A stretch of 45,064 nt of DNA from Buchananella hordeovulneris (GCF_001907235.1 NZ_MQVS01000015.1:1-45064); one strand, 5' to 3'. Shown: positions 7,899 to 16,797, counted from the stretch's first letter. Numbers and translations are program-made. Notes: generated by a model not told the origin, from the sequence alone.

Positions 7899-8290
7899 TT
7901 AAGCGACTTGCCGGTAGGGGGCCGCGGTGTTCTCGTAGTTGATGGGGCTCATCATGCCCGCTGAGCTGTGTTGATGCTTGTGGTTGTAGAACCCGTAGCA
8001 CCAGTACAACACGACGACTTGGGCCTGGTGGATGTCATTGAAGTCATGGCGTGAGAGGACTTCCCACTCCACGCTGGTGAAGAACGCTTCAGCTACGGCG
8101 TTGTCGAAGCAGGACCCGACCCTGCCCATTGACTGTCTGATCCCCATTTGGCGACACGACCTGGTATGGGCTTTGGCCGTGTAAGTCAAGCGCTTGTCGG
8201 TGTGGAAGACGACCCGCTGGGCTTCATCCTCGCGCCATATTGCCTCCCGGCCACCACGCGCCGCAATGGCCATCTTGATCGCCGAGCAAC
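7899..8290 (-). pseudogene. IS3-family transposase orfB, C-terminal remnant
   Basis: The minus strand encodes the C-terminal part of an IS3-type integrase core: MAIAARGGR, then VVFHTDKRLTYTAKA, GIRQSMGRVGSCFDNAVAEA, YGFYNHKHQHSSAGMMSP and INYENTA before the stop. The second Asp (HTD) and the Asp of CFDN are visible, followed by the usual tail. The N-terminal two thirds of OrfB and all of OrfA are missing. At about 8290 the sequence changes abruptly into an MFS transporter gene on the other strand, so this is a deletion scar. It forms the right-hand border of the AT-rich cluster. Confidence 0.85.
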
Positions 8291-9062
8291 TCAGCTGCGC
8301 GTCGGGGCGGTGCTGAGCGTGGTGACGTTCTTGAGCGCGTGGCGGCTGCCGCGCTACCGGGAGGCCGCCGCGCCCCAGGCGGGCGTCCGGGACATGTTCG
8401 GCGGCTTGGCGTTCGTGGCGCGCAACCGCTTCCTGCGCGTGGCGACCCTGGTGGCGGCGCCGATCTTCGCCCTGCTGTCCGCTGCGGCCCTGGTGGCGAT
8501 GCTCGACCTGGCGGGGCGCGGCCACTCCCAGACCGCCATCGCCCTGTTGAGCACGGCCATGGCGGCGGGCACCCTGGCCGGGGCGCTCCTCGCTCAGCCG
8601 CTGCTGCGCCGCTTTACCGGCGGTTTCCTGCTGTTTGTCCAGCTGGGGCTGATCGTCGCCTTCCTGTTCGCGTTCGCGTTTACGGCTGGGCTGTGGGGCC
8701 GGGCGGCCCTGCTGCTGCCGGTGCTGCTGCTGACTCCCGCCGCCAACGGCACGTTCATGGGCTTCATGATGGCGGCGGTGCCCGGGCACATGACCGGCCG
8801 GTTTGTCGCCGCCCTCGGCATCGTCGGCACCGGCCAGATGGCCCTCATCACCGCTGCGGCGGGCTGGGCGCTGGAGAGTTACGGCTACCGCCCGACCGTG
8901 CTGACGATGGGCACCCTCTGCGCTGCGGCCACCGTTGCCCTCTTCCTGGAGGGCTCGCTGCGGCACCTGCCCAAGCCCGAGGGCTTCGCGGACTACGCGC
9001 GCCAGGTGGGCCTGGGGGAGGCGGCCGACGACCCCGGTTCGGGGCCGGGCGCGGGCGGCTAG
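8291..9062 (+). pseudogene. MFS transporter, N-terminally deleted
   Basis: The frame from about 8300 encodes around 255 residues with six hydrophobic segments, starting VGAVLSVVTFLSAWRLPRY and including FLRVATLVAAPIFALLSA, TGGFLLFVQLGLIVAFLFAF and GIVGTGQMALITAAAGW. This is the C-terminal half of a 12-helix major facilitator transporter of the MFS_3 (EntS-like) style. The first six helices and the start codon are gone, replaced by the IS3 remnant. The frame reads on into the IS remnant without a natural start, so the gene is almost certainly dead. Confidence 0.8.
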
Positions 9063-9095
9063 ACTGGCGGGAGTCGGTAGCGCAGAGAGGGGACG

Positions 9096-11633
9096 ATGGT
9101 GTTCTTGGTGGACGCGGCCATGCTGCAGGACTGGTTGACAGCCAAGCGCGGCGACTCCTTCCGGGTGGAAGACACCCGCGCCTTCAACCTCCGTAACCCG
9201 GGGAAGTCGCGCCTCACCAACCTCGATTTGCGGATCGAGGTGCTGGATCATCGGGTGGCCAAGGGCGGGCAGGCCGCCGTCGCCCGCGCCCGAGTTCACG
9301 GGCATCCCACATTGAGCAGTGCTACTCCGGTAGCGGTGCGGCTGGCCGCGCCCCTGCGGGACAGCTTCCGCAACATCGAACTGTGCCAGCAAAGCCTGCG
9401 AATCGCCGCCTTGTCGCGCGAGGAAGCCACGCACTATCCCGCGCTCCTGCGGGTGCACGAGAGCTTCGAGCTCCGCCTGCCGACTACTCGCTTGGCGGGC
9501 GTCACCGCCGGGCGCGGCGACTATGTTCCCGTGTGGGGCGAGATCATGGAGTGGGGCACTCCCCTGCAACATGACTTGCGCGACGGATGTTTGAGCGAGC
9601 GGCAGGCGGTGGAGCTGTTGCTGCCCGTCCTGGTCACCGTGGGTCGGCTCGCGGAGAAATTGCACATAGTCCACCGCGACATCGACGAGGGCAATGTGTT
9701 TCTCGTCGACGGGCAACTGAAGCTGGGCGACTTCGGGGCAGCGACCACCTTCGCTGAGGACGCCCCCTACACCAAGACGCGGCTCCTGGGGAAGAAAGGG
9801 CAGTGCCCGCCGGAGTATCTCTACTCTCCCGATGACCAAGAGGGGCCGGAAGGGGTCACGGGCCAGATGACGGACGCCTGGCTGCTGGGCCGCCTCTTGC
9901 TCCGCATGACTACCGGCGCCAGAAATCCCTATCAGTCGGATAAGCCGCTCGGCGAGAAATACCACCCGAGCCTCGAACGGCTCTCCTCACCGTTGCAGGA
10001 CGTGGTGCGAGGGCTGTGTGCGCCGCAATGGGATGAGCGCCTCGCCTGCGCGGCCGCCGCACAAATGCTGAGCGCTCAACTTCCGGCACTCGCCACGGGC
10101 GTCCCGTCGCCCGCCCCGCTGGAGTCCGGTAGCACGCGACCACCGGCAGAAGCCGGGCCAGCGGTGCCACCGACTCTGCTTTTCCCCGCAGGTCAGGCCC
10201 CTACCGAGTCTTTCCAGGTCGCACCCACCAAGCACCTGCCACCCCCGCAGCCAGACCCACAAGAGCCAGCCCCCTCCCCACAGTCTGAGCCGCAGGAGTC
10301 GGGTAGCACGCAAACACCGGCAGAAGCCGTGCCAGCGGTGCCACCGACTCTGCTTTTCTCCACGGACCAGGCCCCTACCGAGTCTTTCCAGGTCGCACCC
10401 ACCAAGCACCTGCCACCCCCGCAGCCAGACCCACAAGAGCCAGCCCCCTCCCCACAGTCTAAGCCGCAGGAGTCCGGTAGCACGCAAACACCGGCAGTTG
10501 CCTCCCGCCCGCTCACTGCGCACGAGTTTTTTCGCCACTGGATGTTTGACGGCCAGGATCCCGCCCAGCCTGCACCTCGCTGCCTTTCCATACTCAGCGC
10601 TCCCTCTAAATATTTACTTAGTGCAGAAGGGCACCTCTACACCTGGGGACACAACAGCGATGGCCAGATGGGGAACTACACCACCCCCGCGCGCGTCCCG
10701 CTGGACAGCGTCACCGCCATCGCCGCCGGCAACCGGCACAGCATGGCACTGACCAGCGACGGCCACCTCTACACCTGGGGACACAACCGCTTCGGCCAGT
10801 TGGGGAACTACACCACCGATAACCGGCTCACCCCCGCGCGCGTCCCGCTGGACAGCGTCGCCGCCATCGCCGCCGGAGACTGGCACAGCATGGCACTGAC
10901 CAGCGACGGCCACCTCTACACCTGGGGACACAACAGCGACGGCCAGTTGGGGAACTACACCACCAATGTCCGGCTCACCCCCGCGCGCGTCCCGCTGGAC
11001 AGCGTCACCGCCATCGCCGCCGGAGACTGGCACAGCATGGCACTGACCAGCGACGGCCACCTCTACACCTGGGGACGCAACCGCTACGGGCAGTTAGGGG
11101 TCGGCACTATCAAATACCGGCCCACCCCCACTCTCAAATCCCGGTCCACTCCCACCCGCGTCCCGCTGGACAGCGTCACCGCCATCGCCGCTGGCGACTC
11201 GCACAGCATGGCACTGACCAGCGACGGCCACCTCTACACCTGGGGACGCAACCACTACGGCCAGTTGGGCGACGGCACCACCGAAAATTACCCCACCCCC
11301 ACCCGCGCCCCGTTAAACAGCCTCGCCGCCATCGCCACCGGTGCGAATCACAGCATGGCCTTAACCAGCGACGGCCACCTCTACACCTGGGGACGCAACC
11401 ACTACGGACAGTTGGGCGACGGCACCACCGAAAACCGCTCCACCCCCACCCGCGTCCCGCTGGACAACGTCATTGCCATCGCCGCTGGCGACTCGCACAG
11501 CATGGCACTGACTCGCGACGGACATCTCTATGCCTGGGGCAGCAATGGAGACTTGCACTGCGCTTACATATACATATTCGTCGGCATCGAAATAGGACCC
11601 ACGACAAGCAAGGTCCCCATTCGCCTAAGCTGA
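9096..11633 (+). CDS. Ser/Thr kinase-like domain fused to an RCC1 beta-propeller
   Basis: An 845-residue protein. Residues 46-330 form a protein-kinase fold: loop AKGGQAAVARA (55-65), HRDIDEGN (193-200) with Asp195 and Asn200, DFG (212-214), PPE (238-240) and TDAW with Asp260. The beta-3 position normally VAIK reads VAVR (Arg82), so activity is uncertain. Residues 340-490 are a Pro/Gln/Thr-rich linker built of 58-residue repeats. Residues 509-845 hold six full RCC1 repeats (motifs HLYTWG, GQLG, HSMALTSDG) and a degenerate seventh; RCC1 propellers normally have seven blades. No signal peptide or membrane helix is visible, unlike PknB-type kinases. The start is ATG 9096 behind GAGAGGGG. It lies 33 bases after the dead transporter. 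The likely role is intracellular phospho-signalling, with the propeller binding a partner. Confidence 0.85.
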   Translation: MVFLVDAAMLQDWLTAKRGDSFRVEDTRAFNLRNPGKSRLTNLDLRIEVLDHRVAKGGQAAVARARVHGHPTLSSATPVAVRLAAPLRDSFRNIELCQQSLRIAALSREEATHYPALLRVHESFELRLPTTRLAGVTAGRGDYVPVWGEIMEWGTPLQHDLRDGCLSERQAVELLLPVLVTVGRLAEKLHIVHRDIDEGNVFLVDGQLKLGDFGAATTFAEDAPYTKTRLLGKKGQCPPEYLYSPDDQEGPEGVTGQMTDAWLLGRLLLRMTTGARNPYQSDKPLGEKYHPSLERLSSPLQDVVRGLCAPQWDERLACAAAAQMLSAQLPALATGVPSPAPLESGSTRPPAEAGPAVPPTLLFPAGQAPTESFQVAPTKHLPPPQPDPQEPAPSPQSEPQESGSTQTPAEAVPAVPPTLLFSTDQAPTESFQVAPTKHLPPPQPDPQEPAPSPQSKPQESGSTQTPAVASRPLTAHEFFRHWMFDGQDPAQPAPRCLSILSAPSKYLLSAEGHLYTWGHNSDGQMGNYTTPARVPLDSVTAIAAGNRHSMALTSDGHLYTWGHNRFGQLGNYTTDNRLTPARVPLDSVAAIAAGDWHSMALTSDGHLYTWGHNSDGQLGNYTTNVRLTPARVPLDSVTAIAAGDWHSMALTSDGHLYTWGRNRYGQLGVGTIKYRPTPTLKSRSTPTRVPLDSVTAIAAGDSHSMALTSDGHLYTWGRNHYGQLGDGTTENYPTPTRAPLNSLAAIATGANHSMALTSDGHLYTWGRNHYGQLGDGTTENRSTPTRVPLDNVIAIAAGDSHSMALTRDGHLYAWGSNGDLHCAYIYIFVGIEIGPTTSKVPIRLS
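10121..10494 (+). repeat. 174-bp direct repeat in the linker of the kinase-RCC1 gene
   Basis: Units start at 10121, 10295 and 10469, each with GGAGTC(C/G)GGTAGCACGC. Two full copies and a partial third give an exact 174-base (58-codon) period. Protein units carry PTESFQVAPTKHLPPPQPD. Near-identity at DNA level indicates recent duplication. Confidence 0.85.
10628..11540 (+). repeat. RCC1 tandem repeats, about 145-170 bp per unit
   Basis: Seven recurrences of the DNA coding for GHLY(T/A)WG are seen, near 10628, 10758, 10903, 11052, 11223, 11371 and 11517. Several blocks are identical between units (for example CACCTCTACACCTGGGGA). Repeat 4 carries a short internal expansion (TPTLKSRSTPTR). The final unit breaks down after WGSNGD into sequence unlike RCC1. 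Confidence 0.85.
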
Positions 11634-11683
11634 CAGGCCAAGCAACACTTAGCGGCTTCCCGGACCGCCGCGCGAAAGCGAGC

Positions 11684-11729
11684 GCGGGGGCCGCCCGGCG
11701 GCGCTCCCAACGCGCCCGGCGGCCCCCGC
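11684..11729. terminator. Bidirectional hairpin between convergent genes
   Basis: A perfect 12-base-pair stem (GCGGGGGCCGCC / GGCGGCCCCCGC, arms 11684-11695 and 11718-11729) lies between the ends of the kinase gene (+) and metE (-). No T-run is present, as is usual for high-GC actinobacterial terminators. Confidence 0.7.
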
Positions 11730-11737
11730 CCGCTCCG

Positions 11738-14071
11738 CTACTGCGCTGCGAGTTCAGCCCGCACCTGCCGCGCGGCGGCCACCATGTTCGTCAACGCGGC
11801 CTTGGTTTCGGCGTAGCCGCGGGTCTTCAGGCCGCAGTCGGGGTTGACCCACAGTTGGCGCGGGGCGACGGCGGCGGCCGCGGCCCGCAGCAGCTCGGCC
11901 TGCTCGGCGGTCGACGGCACCCGCGGGGAGTGGATGTCGTAGACGCCCGGGCCGATGCCGCGCTGGTAGCCGTGGGCGCCAACCGCGGGCAGAATCTCCA
12001 TGCGGGAGCGCGCCGCCTCGATCGAGGTGACGTCGGCCTCCAGGGCGTCGATCGCGCCGATGACGACGTTGAACTCCGAGTAGCACAGGTGCGTGTGGAT
12101 CTGGGTGTCGGGCCGCACCCCGCAGGTGGCCAGCCGAAAGGCCCCGACGGACCACTCCAGGTAGGCGGCCTGGTCGCGCTCCTCCAGGGGCAGCAGCTCC
12201 CGCAGCGCCGGCTCGTCGACCTGGATGACCGCGATCCCCGCCGCCTCCAGGTCGGCGATCTCCTCGCGCAGCGCCAACGCCACCTGGTCGGCGGTCTGCC
12301 CGAGCGGCTGGTCGTCGCGCACGAAGCTCCACGCCAAGATCGTCACCGGCCCGGTCAGCATGCCCTTGACGGGCTTGGCGGTCAGCGACTGAGCGTAGCG
12401 CGCCCACTCCAACGTCATCGGCGCGGGCCGCGACACGTCGCCCCACAGGATGGAGGGACGGGTGCAGCGCGAACCGTAGCTTTGCACCCACCCGTGCTGG
12501 GTGACGGCGAACCCGTCGAGCAGCTCGGCGAAATACTGCACCATGTCGTTGCGTTCGGCCTCCCCGTGCACCAGCACGTCCAGGCCCAGCTCCTCCTGCA
12601 GCGCGATCACGGCCGCGATCTCGGCGCGCATGGCCTGCGTGTAGGCCGCCGCGTCCAGCTCGCCGCGCCGGTGTGCCGCCCGCGCCACGCGAATGTCGGT
12701 GGTCTGCGGGAACGAACCGATCGTCGTGGTGGGCAGCAGCGGCAGGTCCAGGCGGGCGCGCTGGGCCGCGTCCCGCTGTCCGAAGTCCTCCCGACGCCGC
12801 TGCTGCGGCGTCACGGAGTCCACCGCGGCGCGCACCTGCGCCCGCCGCACCCCCGGGTGCGCCGCCCGGCCAGCCCGGGCTGCCGCGTCGGCCGCCAGCT
12901 CTGCCGCCACCGCCTCCCGCCCCTCGGCCAGGGCGCGGGCCAGCACCTGCACCTCGCCGACCTTCTGGTCGGCAAACGCCAGCCAACTACGCAGCTCAGC
13001 GTCCAGCTCGTGCTCGCGGGTAACGTCGTGGGGCACGTGCAGCAGCGACGTCGAAGTGGACACGACGACGCGCCCCTCCGGCCCCACCCCCGCCTGCACC
13101 CGCTGCAGCACCTCCAGGGCCCGCTCCAAGTCGGTGCGCCAAATGTTGCGCCCCGAGACGACCCCGGCCAGCACCGTGCGCCCCGCCCACGCCGCCAACT
13201 CGGCCGCCTCCGGCACCTCGCCGCGCACCAAATCCAGGGCCACGCCCTCCACCCCGGCCCGCGCCAGCTCCCCCAGGGCGCTGCGCGCACTGCCGTACGG
13301 GGTGGCCACCAGCAGCGCCGGACGCTGCGAGGCGGCCGCCAACTGCCGATAGGCGCGGCCCGCGGCCGCCGCCAGGGCCGCGCGGTCAACCCCCGTCAGG
13401 TCCGCCACTAGCGCCGGTTCGTCCAGCTGCACCCAGGCCGCGCCCGCCGCGTGCAGGTCCGCCAGCAGCTGCCCGTAGGCCTCCACCAGCTCATCCAAGC
13501 GGGTCAGCGGGTCGAAGCCGGGGGCGTCGGCGGCCGCCTTCGCCAAGGCCAGGAACGTCACCGGCCCCACCACGACGGGCCGCCCCGCCACCCCCGCCGC
13601 GGCCGCCCGCCGCACCTGGTCGGCCAGGTCCCCCTCCACGTAGCGCAGCGGAGTGTCCGGGCCGATCTCGGGCACCAGGTAGTGGTAATTGGAGTCGAAC
13701 CACTTCGTCATCTCCAGCGGCGCCAGCTCGCCGTGGCCGCGCGCCAGCGTGAAGTACCCGGCCAGGTCCACCGCGCCGCGCGCGTCGGCCAGGTGGGCAA
13801 ACCGCGACGGCAGGGCCCCGAACGTCGTCAGGGCCGAAAGCATCTGGTCGTAGTACGTGAAGTCCAGCGGCACGGCCCCGCCCGCGGCCGCGAGCCCCAG
13901 GTCGGTCAAGCGCCCCCAGGTGGCGGCCTGCAGCTGCTCGGCGGCCGCCCGCAGCTGCTCGGCGGTGATTTTGTCGGCCCAGAAGGCCTCCACGGCCCGC
14001 TTCAGTTGCCGGTCGGGGCCGATGCGGGGGTAGCCGAGGATGGTGGCGGTGGGCAAGGTCTGGCTGGTCAT
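11738..14071 (-). CDS. metE: Cobalamin-independent methionine synthase
   Basis: MetE (777 residues, full length) transfers the methyl group of 5-methyltetrahydropteroyl-triglutamate to homocysteine, the last step of methionine synthesis, in the cytoplasm. The zinc ligands can be read as His661 and Cys663 (HTHLCYSEF), Glu685 (TSIEAAR) and Cys746 ([10 protein letters not shown]). Their spacing equals that of E. coli H641/C643/E665/C726. Also visible are [10 protein letters not shown] at the start of the catalytic barrel and [15 protein letters not shown]. It starts 13 bases after metF, which makes its substrate, so the two form one operon. Expression should fall with high S-adenosylmethionine through the riboswitch in front of metF. 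Confidence 0.97.
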   Translation of the reverse strand: MTSQTLPTATILGYPRIGPDRQLKRAVEAFWADKITAEQLRAAAEQLQAATWGRLTDLGLAAAGGAVPLDFTYYDQMLSALTTFGALPSRFAHLADARGAVDLAGYFTLARGHGELAPLEMTKWFDSNYHYLVPEIGPDTPLRYVEGDLADQVRRAAAAGVAGRPVVVGPVTFLALAKAAADAPGFDPLTRLDELVEAYGQLLADLHAAGAAWVQLDEPALVADLTGVDRAALAAAAGRAYRQLAAASQRPALLVATPYGSARSALGELARAGVEGVALDLVRGEVPEAAELAAWAGRTVLAGVVSGRNIWRTDLERALEVLQRVQAGVGPEGRVVVSTSTSLLHVPHDVTREHELDAELRSWLAFADQKVGEVQVLARALAEGREAVAAELAADAAARAGRAAHPGVRRAQVRAAVDSVTPQQRRREDFGQRDAAQRARLDLPLLPTTTIGSFPQTTDIRVARAAHRRGELDAAAYTQAMRAEIAAVIALQEELGLDVLVHGEAERNDMVQYFAELLDGFAVTQHGWVQSYGSRCTRPSILWGDVSRPAPMTLEWARYAQSLTAKPVKGMLTGPVTILAWSFVRDDQPLGQTADQVALALREEIADLEAAGIAVIQVDEPALRELLPLEERDQAAYLEWSVGAFRLATCGVRPDTQIHTHLCYSEFNVVIGAIDALEADVTSIEAARSRMEILPAVGAHGYQRGIGPGVYDIHSPRVPSTAEQAELLRAAAAAVAPRQLWVNPDCGLKTRGYAETKAALTNMVAAARQVRAELAAQ

Positions 14072-14084
14072 GGTGCGGCTTCTT

Positions 14085-15056
14085 TCAGCCCACAGGCGTG
14101 AGCGTGTCGAGGGTGGCTTCGACGAGGTCTTCGACGACGTCTCGGTCGGCAGGACAGGACAAGAAACGGGTGGCGTGCAGGTATTCGAGAATGTCGAGGC
14201 TCGGGCGTGGCCGGTTGAACGTGTACAGGTGCACCCCCGGGGCCCCGGCCGCCAGGGTCTGCCCGATCAGGTCGAGGGTGGCGCGCAGCCCGGCCCGCAA
14301 CCGGTCACGCGGGTTGGCGATGCACAGCGCCGCGGCCAAGTGCGTCGGCACCTCGATGCCCGCCAGTTCGGCGACCCGTTGGACGCGCCGCGCGTCGGTC
14401 AGCGGCACGAAGCCCGGTAGTAGCGGCGCCTGCACGCCGACGGCGGCGGCCTGCTCCCGCAGGCGGGCGTAGTGGCTGGCCTCCAGGAACACCTGGGTGA
14501 TGGCGTAGTCGGCGCCCGCCGCGACCTTGTCGCGCAGCGCCGCCAGGTCGTTGGCGAACCGGGGACTGTCCGGGCCGGGGTAGGCAGCCACCGCGATCGA
14601 CACCTCGCGCGGGTCGGGCAGGCAGGCGGCCGCCGTGTCCCGGATGAGCTCCACCAGCTGCACGGCCCGGTTCAGCTCGTCGACGCCCGGGGTGTAGGTG
14701 GCGGGCGTGGCCCCCTGCGGTAGGTCCCCGCGCAGGGCCAGGAAACTGCGCACCCCCAGCTGCAGCAGGTCACGCACCGTCTGAGCCAGCTGGTCGCGTG
14801 TGGTCCCGATGCAGGTCAGGTGCGCCACCGCCGGGACGCTGGTGCTGTGCCGAATGTGCCGCCACACGTCCACCGATTGGCTGCGCGTCGAGCCGCCCGC
14901 CCCATAAGTGACAGTGACGAAGTCAGGGGCCGCGGCCAGCAGCTTGTCGATGCCCGCCCACGTCAGCGACAGGTTGCCACTGCGACGCGGCGGAAAGAAC
15001 TCGAACGACACCAGGGGGCGCGGCCGGGGGCCGGTGAACAACAGTTTGGTCGACAT
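14085..15056 (-). CDS. metF: 5,10-methylenetetrahydrofolate reductase
   Basis: MetF reduces methylenetetrahydrofolate to 5-methyltetrahydrofolate with FAD and NAD(P)H, supplying the methyl donor for MetE. The N-terminal [12 protein letters not shown] carries the catalytic Glu. [29 protein letters not shown] and ADYAITQVF follow as expected for the family. I start at ATG 15056 (MSTKLLFTG, 323 residues) because GGGAGAGG lies just upstream and the product length then fits. The longer frame to 15110 would run through the riboswitch and is not credible. It is the first gene of the metF-metE pair. Confidence 0.95.
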   Translation of the reverse strand: MSTKLLFTGPRPRPLVSFEFFPPRRSGNLSLTWAGIDKLLAAAPDFVTVTYGAGGSTRSQSVDVWRHIRHSTSVPAVAHLTCIGTTRDQLAQTVRDLLQLGVRSFLALRGDLPQGATPATYTPGVDELNRAVQLVELIRDTAAACLPDPREVSIAVAAYPGPDSPRFANDLAALRDKVAAGADYAITQVFLEASHYARLREQAAAVGVQAPLLPGFVPLTDARRVQRVAELAGIEVPTHLAAALCIANPRDRLRAGLRATLDLIGQTLAAGAPGVHLYTFNRPRPSLDILEYLHATRFLSCPADRDVVEDLVEATLDTLTPVG

Positions 15057-15060
15057 GACC

Positions 15061-15145
15061 TCTCCCATCGGTCCTGGCGGAAGCACCCTCCGGGGTTGCT
15101 GCGACGTCATCGAGCCAGGTCTCTCGGTCGCTCTGGATGGTGAGA
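15061..15145 (-). promoter_or_regulatory. SAM-I-type riboswitch controlling metF-metE
   Basis: Read on the minus strand, the leader has the order of SAM-I elements. P1 strand TCTCACCATC (15145-15136) pairs with GATGGGAGA (15069-15061). CAGAG and the P2 strand GCGAC pair with GTCGC around a GAGAGACC...CTCGATGA kink-turn-like part. The conserved AGCAACC is followed by a CCC/GGG P3 stem and GGTGCTTCC. The P1 3' strand contains the metF ribosome-binding site, so S-adenosylmethionine binding would hide it: translational, not terminator, control. The related SAM-IV class is also found in actinomycetes, but the kink-turn part argues for SAM-I. Position before methionine genes fits. Confidence 0.82.
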
Positions 15146-15179
15146 TCAGCCTCCCAAAGTCGCCCGCCCGTCGCAGCAG

Positions 15180-15198
15180 GCGTCCATCATCTGGACGC
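15180..15198 (-). terminator. Small hairpin at the end of the phosphatase-fold gene
   Basis: GCGTCC / GGACGC arms around a seven-base loop overlap the stop codon of the gene at 15198-16430 and precede the metF leader. The stem is only six base pairs, without a T-run, so its termination strength is doubtful. Confidence 0.35.
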
Positions 15199-16430
15199 TA
15201 GCGGCCGGGGCGCAACCGCACCAGCACCGCCCGGTGGTCAGCGAACTTCGTCTCCACCACCCCGGCTTCCCGCACCTGGAAGTCGCCCGTCCCGCCGTAC
15301 ACCCCGTCGATCGGCACCGCCAGGAAGGAAGGCAGCGCCACCGGCCACGTCCCAACCGCTCCCGCTCCAGCCGCCTGCAGCAAGTTCGTGCACGGGGAGC
15401 CCGCCAAAGTGGCGTGATCGACCGTGGCGTTGATGGTGCCCGCCACCAGCAGCGACCGGTCGCGGTAGTCGCGACAAGCCCGGGCGAGCAGGCCCTGGTC
15501 GTGGCGCCACTGATTCATCAAGTTGTGGCGGGGCGCCCCAGCGTGCAGGGCCGCCACCACCGGGCCGGTGCCGGTGACCGGCTCCAGCACCGCCGCCCCG
15601 TTGTGCATCTCCAACGTCTCGGCAATGCGGTACGGCCCGAAGGCGGCACTGACCAGCACGACCGTGGTCGAGCCGATCATACCCGGCCCGTCAGGCTCCG
15701 GGGCATCAAGCTGCGCGGGCCGCCCCACCAACTGAAATAACGAGAAGGCCCCCACCCGCGCCCCGACGGCCTGGTCCTCAAACACTGACTGGTCGAAGGT
15801 GGGCACCGCCTCCGGGTTGGAGATCCGGCCCGTCAACACGTTGGCGACCTGCGTGCCGAAATCGCGCGTGGTCTCCGGCAACACCACGATGTCCGCGCCC
15901 GCGCGCTCCACCAGGTCCGCCACCTCCTCCACCCGCGAGATGCTGCCACCCATGTTGAGCACCAGCACCGTGACGTCGCCGGTGGGACGCGTTACCGACA
16001 TACCCCGATCGACACTGAGCATGCCCGGGTTGACGTAGCCGCGGTTGTACAGCACCGCCCCGTGGCTGGCTGCACACACCGCCAGCACCAACGCCAACAC
16101 CCCCAAATGCTTACCCGCCCCGATAGTCAGGGAGCGGCGCACCGCGAAGAAGGCCGTAATAAAAAACGCCAACGTGAGGCCCACCACCAGTAGGCCCCGC
16201 AGTGCGATGAGCTGCGCGAACGGCACCTGCATCGTTGGCGCCGCCCCACCCGGCACCAGTGGGCTGAGCAGATCGAAACGCAACGTGGCCAGGAACAAGG
16301 CCGCTACCACGGCAGTGACCACTGCTCCCACGACTGCCCCCGGCCGCGGTCGCCATCGCGCCGACCTCGGCGCAGTGGGCGCGGCGGCGGGAGGTGATGA
16401 CGGTTGCAGCGGGCCAGAAGCGTTCGTCAT
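15198..16430 (-). CDS. Membrane-anchored endonuclease/exonuclease/phosphatase-fold protein
   Basis: A 410-residue protein with three N-terminal membrane helices (about 31-52, 75-97 and 108-127), then an EEP-superfamily domain (150-410), the metal-dependent fold shared by DNase I, sphingomyelinases and inositol phosphatases. Catalytic-site motifs are LNMGGS (Asn159), VVLPET (Glu186), VPIDGVY and the terminal FADHRAV with the usual Asp-His. The motif normally reading GDFN is GTINAT here, so the metal/transition-state Asp is replaced by Thr. That is an unusual substitution and may alter activity. The catalytic domain is probably outside the membrane. The substrate is unknown. It lies upstream of metF in the same direction but ends before the riboswitch, so it is probably a separate unit. 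Confidence 0.8.
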   Translation of the reverse strand: MTNASGPLQPSSPPAAAPTAPRSARWRPRPGAVVGAVVTAVVAALFLATLRFDLLSPLVPGGAAPTMQVPFAQLIALRGLLVVGLTLAFFITAFFAVRRSLTIGAGKHLGVLALVLAVCAASHGAVLYNRGYVNPGMLSVDRGMSVTRPTGDVTVLVLNMGGSISRVEEVADLVERAGADIVVLPETTRDFGTQVANVLTGRISNPEAVPTFDQSVFEDQAVGARVGAFSLFQLVGRPAQLDAPEPDGPGMIGSTTVVLVSAAFGPYRIAETLEMHNGAAVLEPVTGTGPVVAALHAGAPRHNLMNQWRHDQGLLARACRDYRDRSLLVAGTINATVDHATLAGSPCTNLLQAAGAGAVGTWPVALPSFLAVPIDGVYGGTGDFQVREAGVVETKFADHRAVLVRLRPGR

Positions 16431-16434
16431 TCGC

Positions 16435-16797
16435 TCATTGTGGCACGCCCCGCTCGCCGTCGCTGTCCTCCTGGAACTCTGGGTGTCCCTCTTCGCGCAG
16501 GCGCTGCTGCGCCAACTGCTGCGCCCGCGCCAGGTGAATCAGGCGCTGGTCCGCCTCGCGGCTGCGCTGCCGCAAAACCAGTTGGAAGTTCTCCAGCTCT
16601 TCGACCAGTTTCCTGCCTACCTCACGCATCTTTGCCTGCGCCTGCTCCACCAACGCCCCCGGATCAGCCCCCGGCATGGCCGCAAACAGCGAGGACGCCT
16701 GGAAGCTGGCATACAAGTCGTGCAGCTCCTGCTTCAATGCATCAATGCGCTGGGCGTGTTCTTCTAAATCCTTGCCCAGATCCGGTAGATCAAACAT
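16435..16797 (-). CDS. Small coiled-coil protein of unknown function
   Basis: I do not recognise the family. The gene encodes 120 residues from ATG 16797 (MFDLPDLGKDLEEH), preceded by GAGGGGAG; a longer frame to 16851 lacks such a site. Residues 5-35 and 55-105 are rich in Leu, Gln, Glu and Arg in heptad-like order (LVEELENFQLVLRQRSREA), suggesting a helical hairpin or coiled coil. The C-terminal tail is acidic (EFQEDSDGE). The small size, high charge and lack of signal or membrane parts recall YbaB-like nucleoid proteins or WXG-type helical proteins, but no diagnostic motif is present. It ends four bases before the start of the membrane phosphatase-fold gene, so the two are likely co-transcribed. 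Confidence 0.6.
   Translation of the reverse strand: MFDLPDLGKDLEEHAQRIDALKQELHDLYASFQASSLFAAMPGADPGALVEQAQAKMREVGRKLVEELENFQLVLRQRSREADQRLIHLARAQQLAQQRLREEGHPEFQEDSDGERGVPQ

Noticed and set aside
7899-9965. A single long minus-strand gene of about 690 codons
   Set aside because: Only the last about 130 codons match anything (IS3 OrfB). The rest is a Gln/Arg/His-rich shadow of the MFS and kinase genes on the plus strand.
11855-13411. A 518-codon plus-strand frame within metE
   Set aside because: It is Gly/Arg/His-rich with no domain, lying fully inside a clear metE on the other strand.
15057-15110. A longer MetF beginning MTSQQPRR
   Set aside because: It would be encoded by the riboswitch. 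ATG 15056 has the ribosome-binding site and matches the family length.
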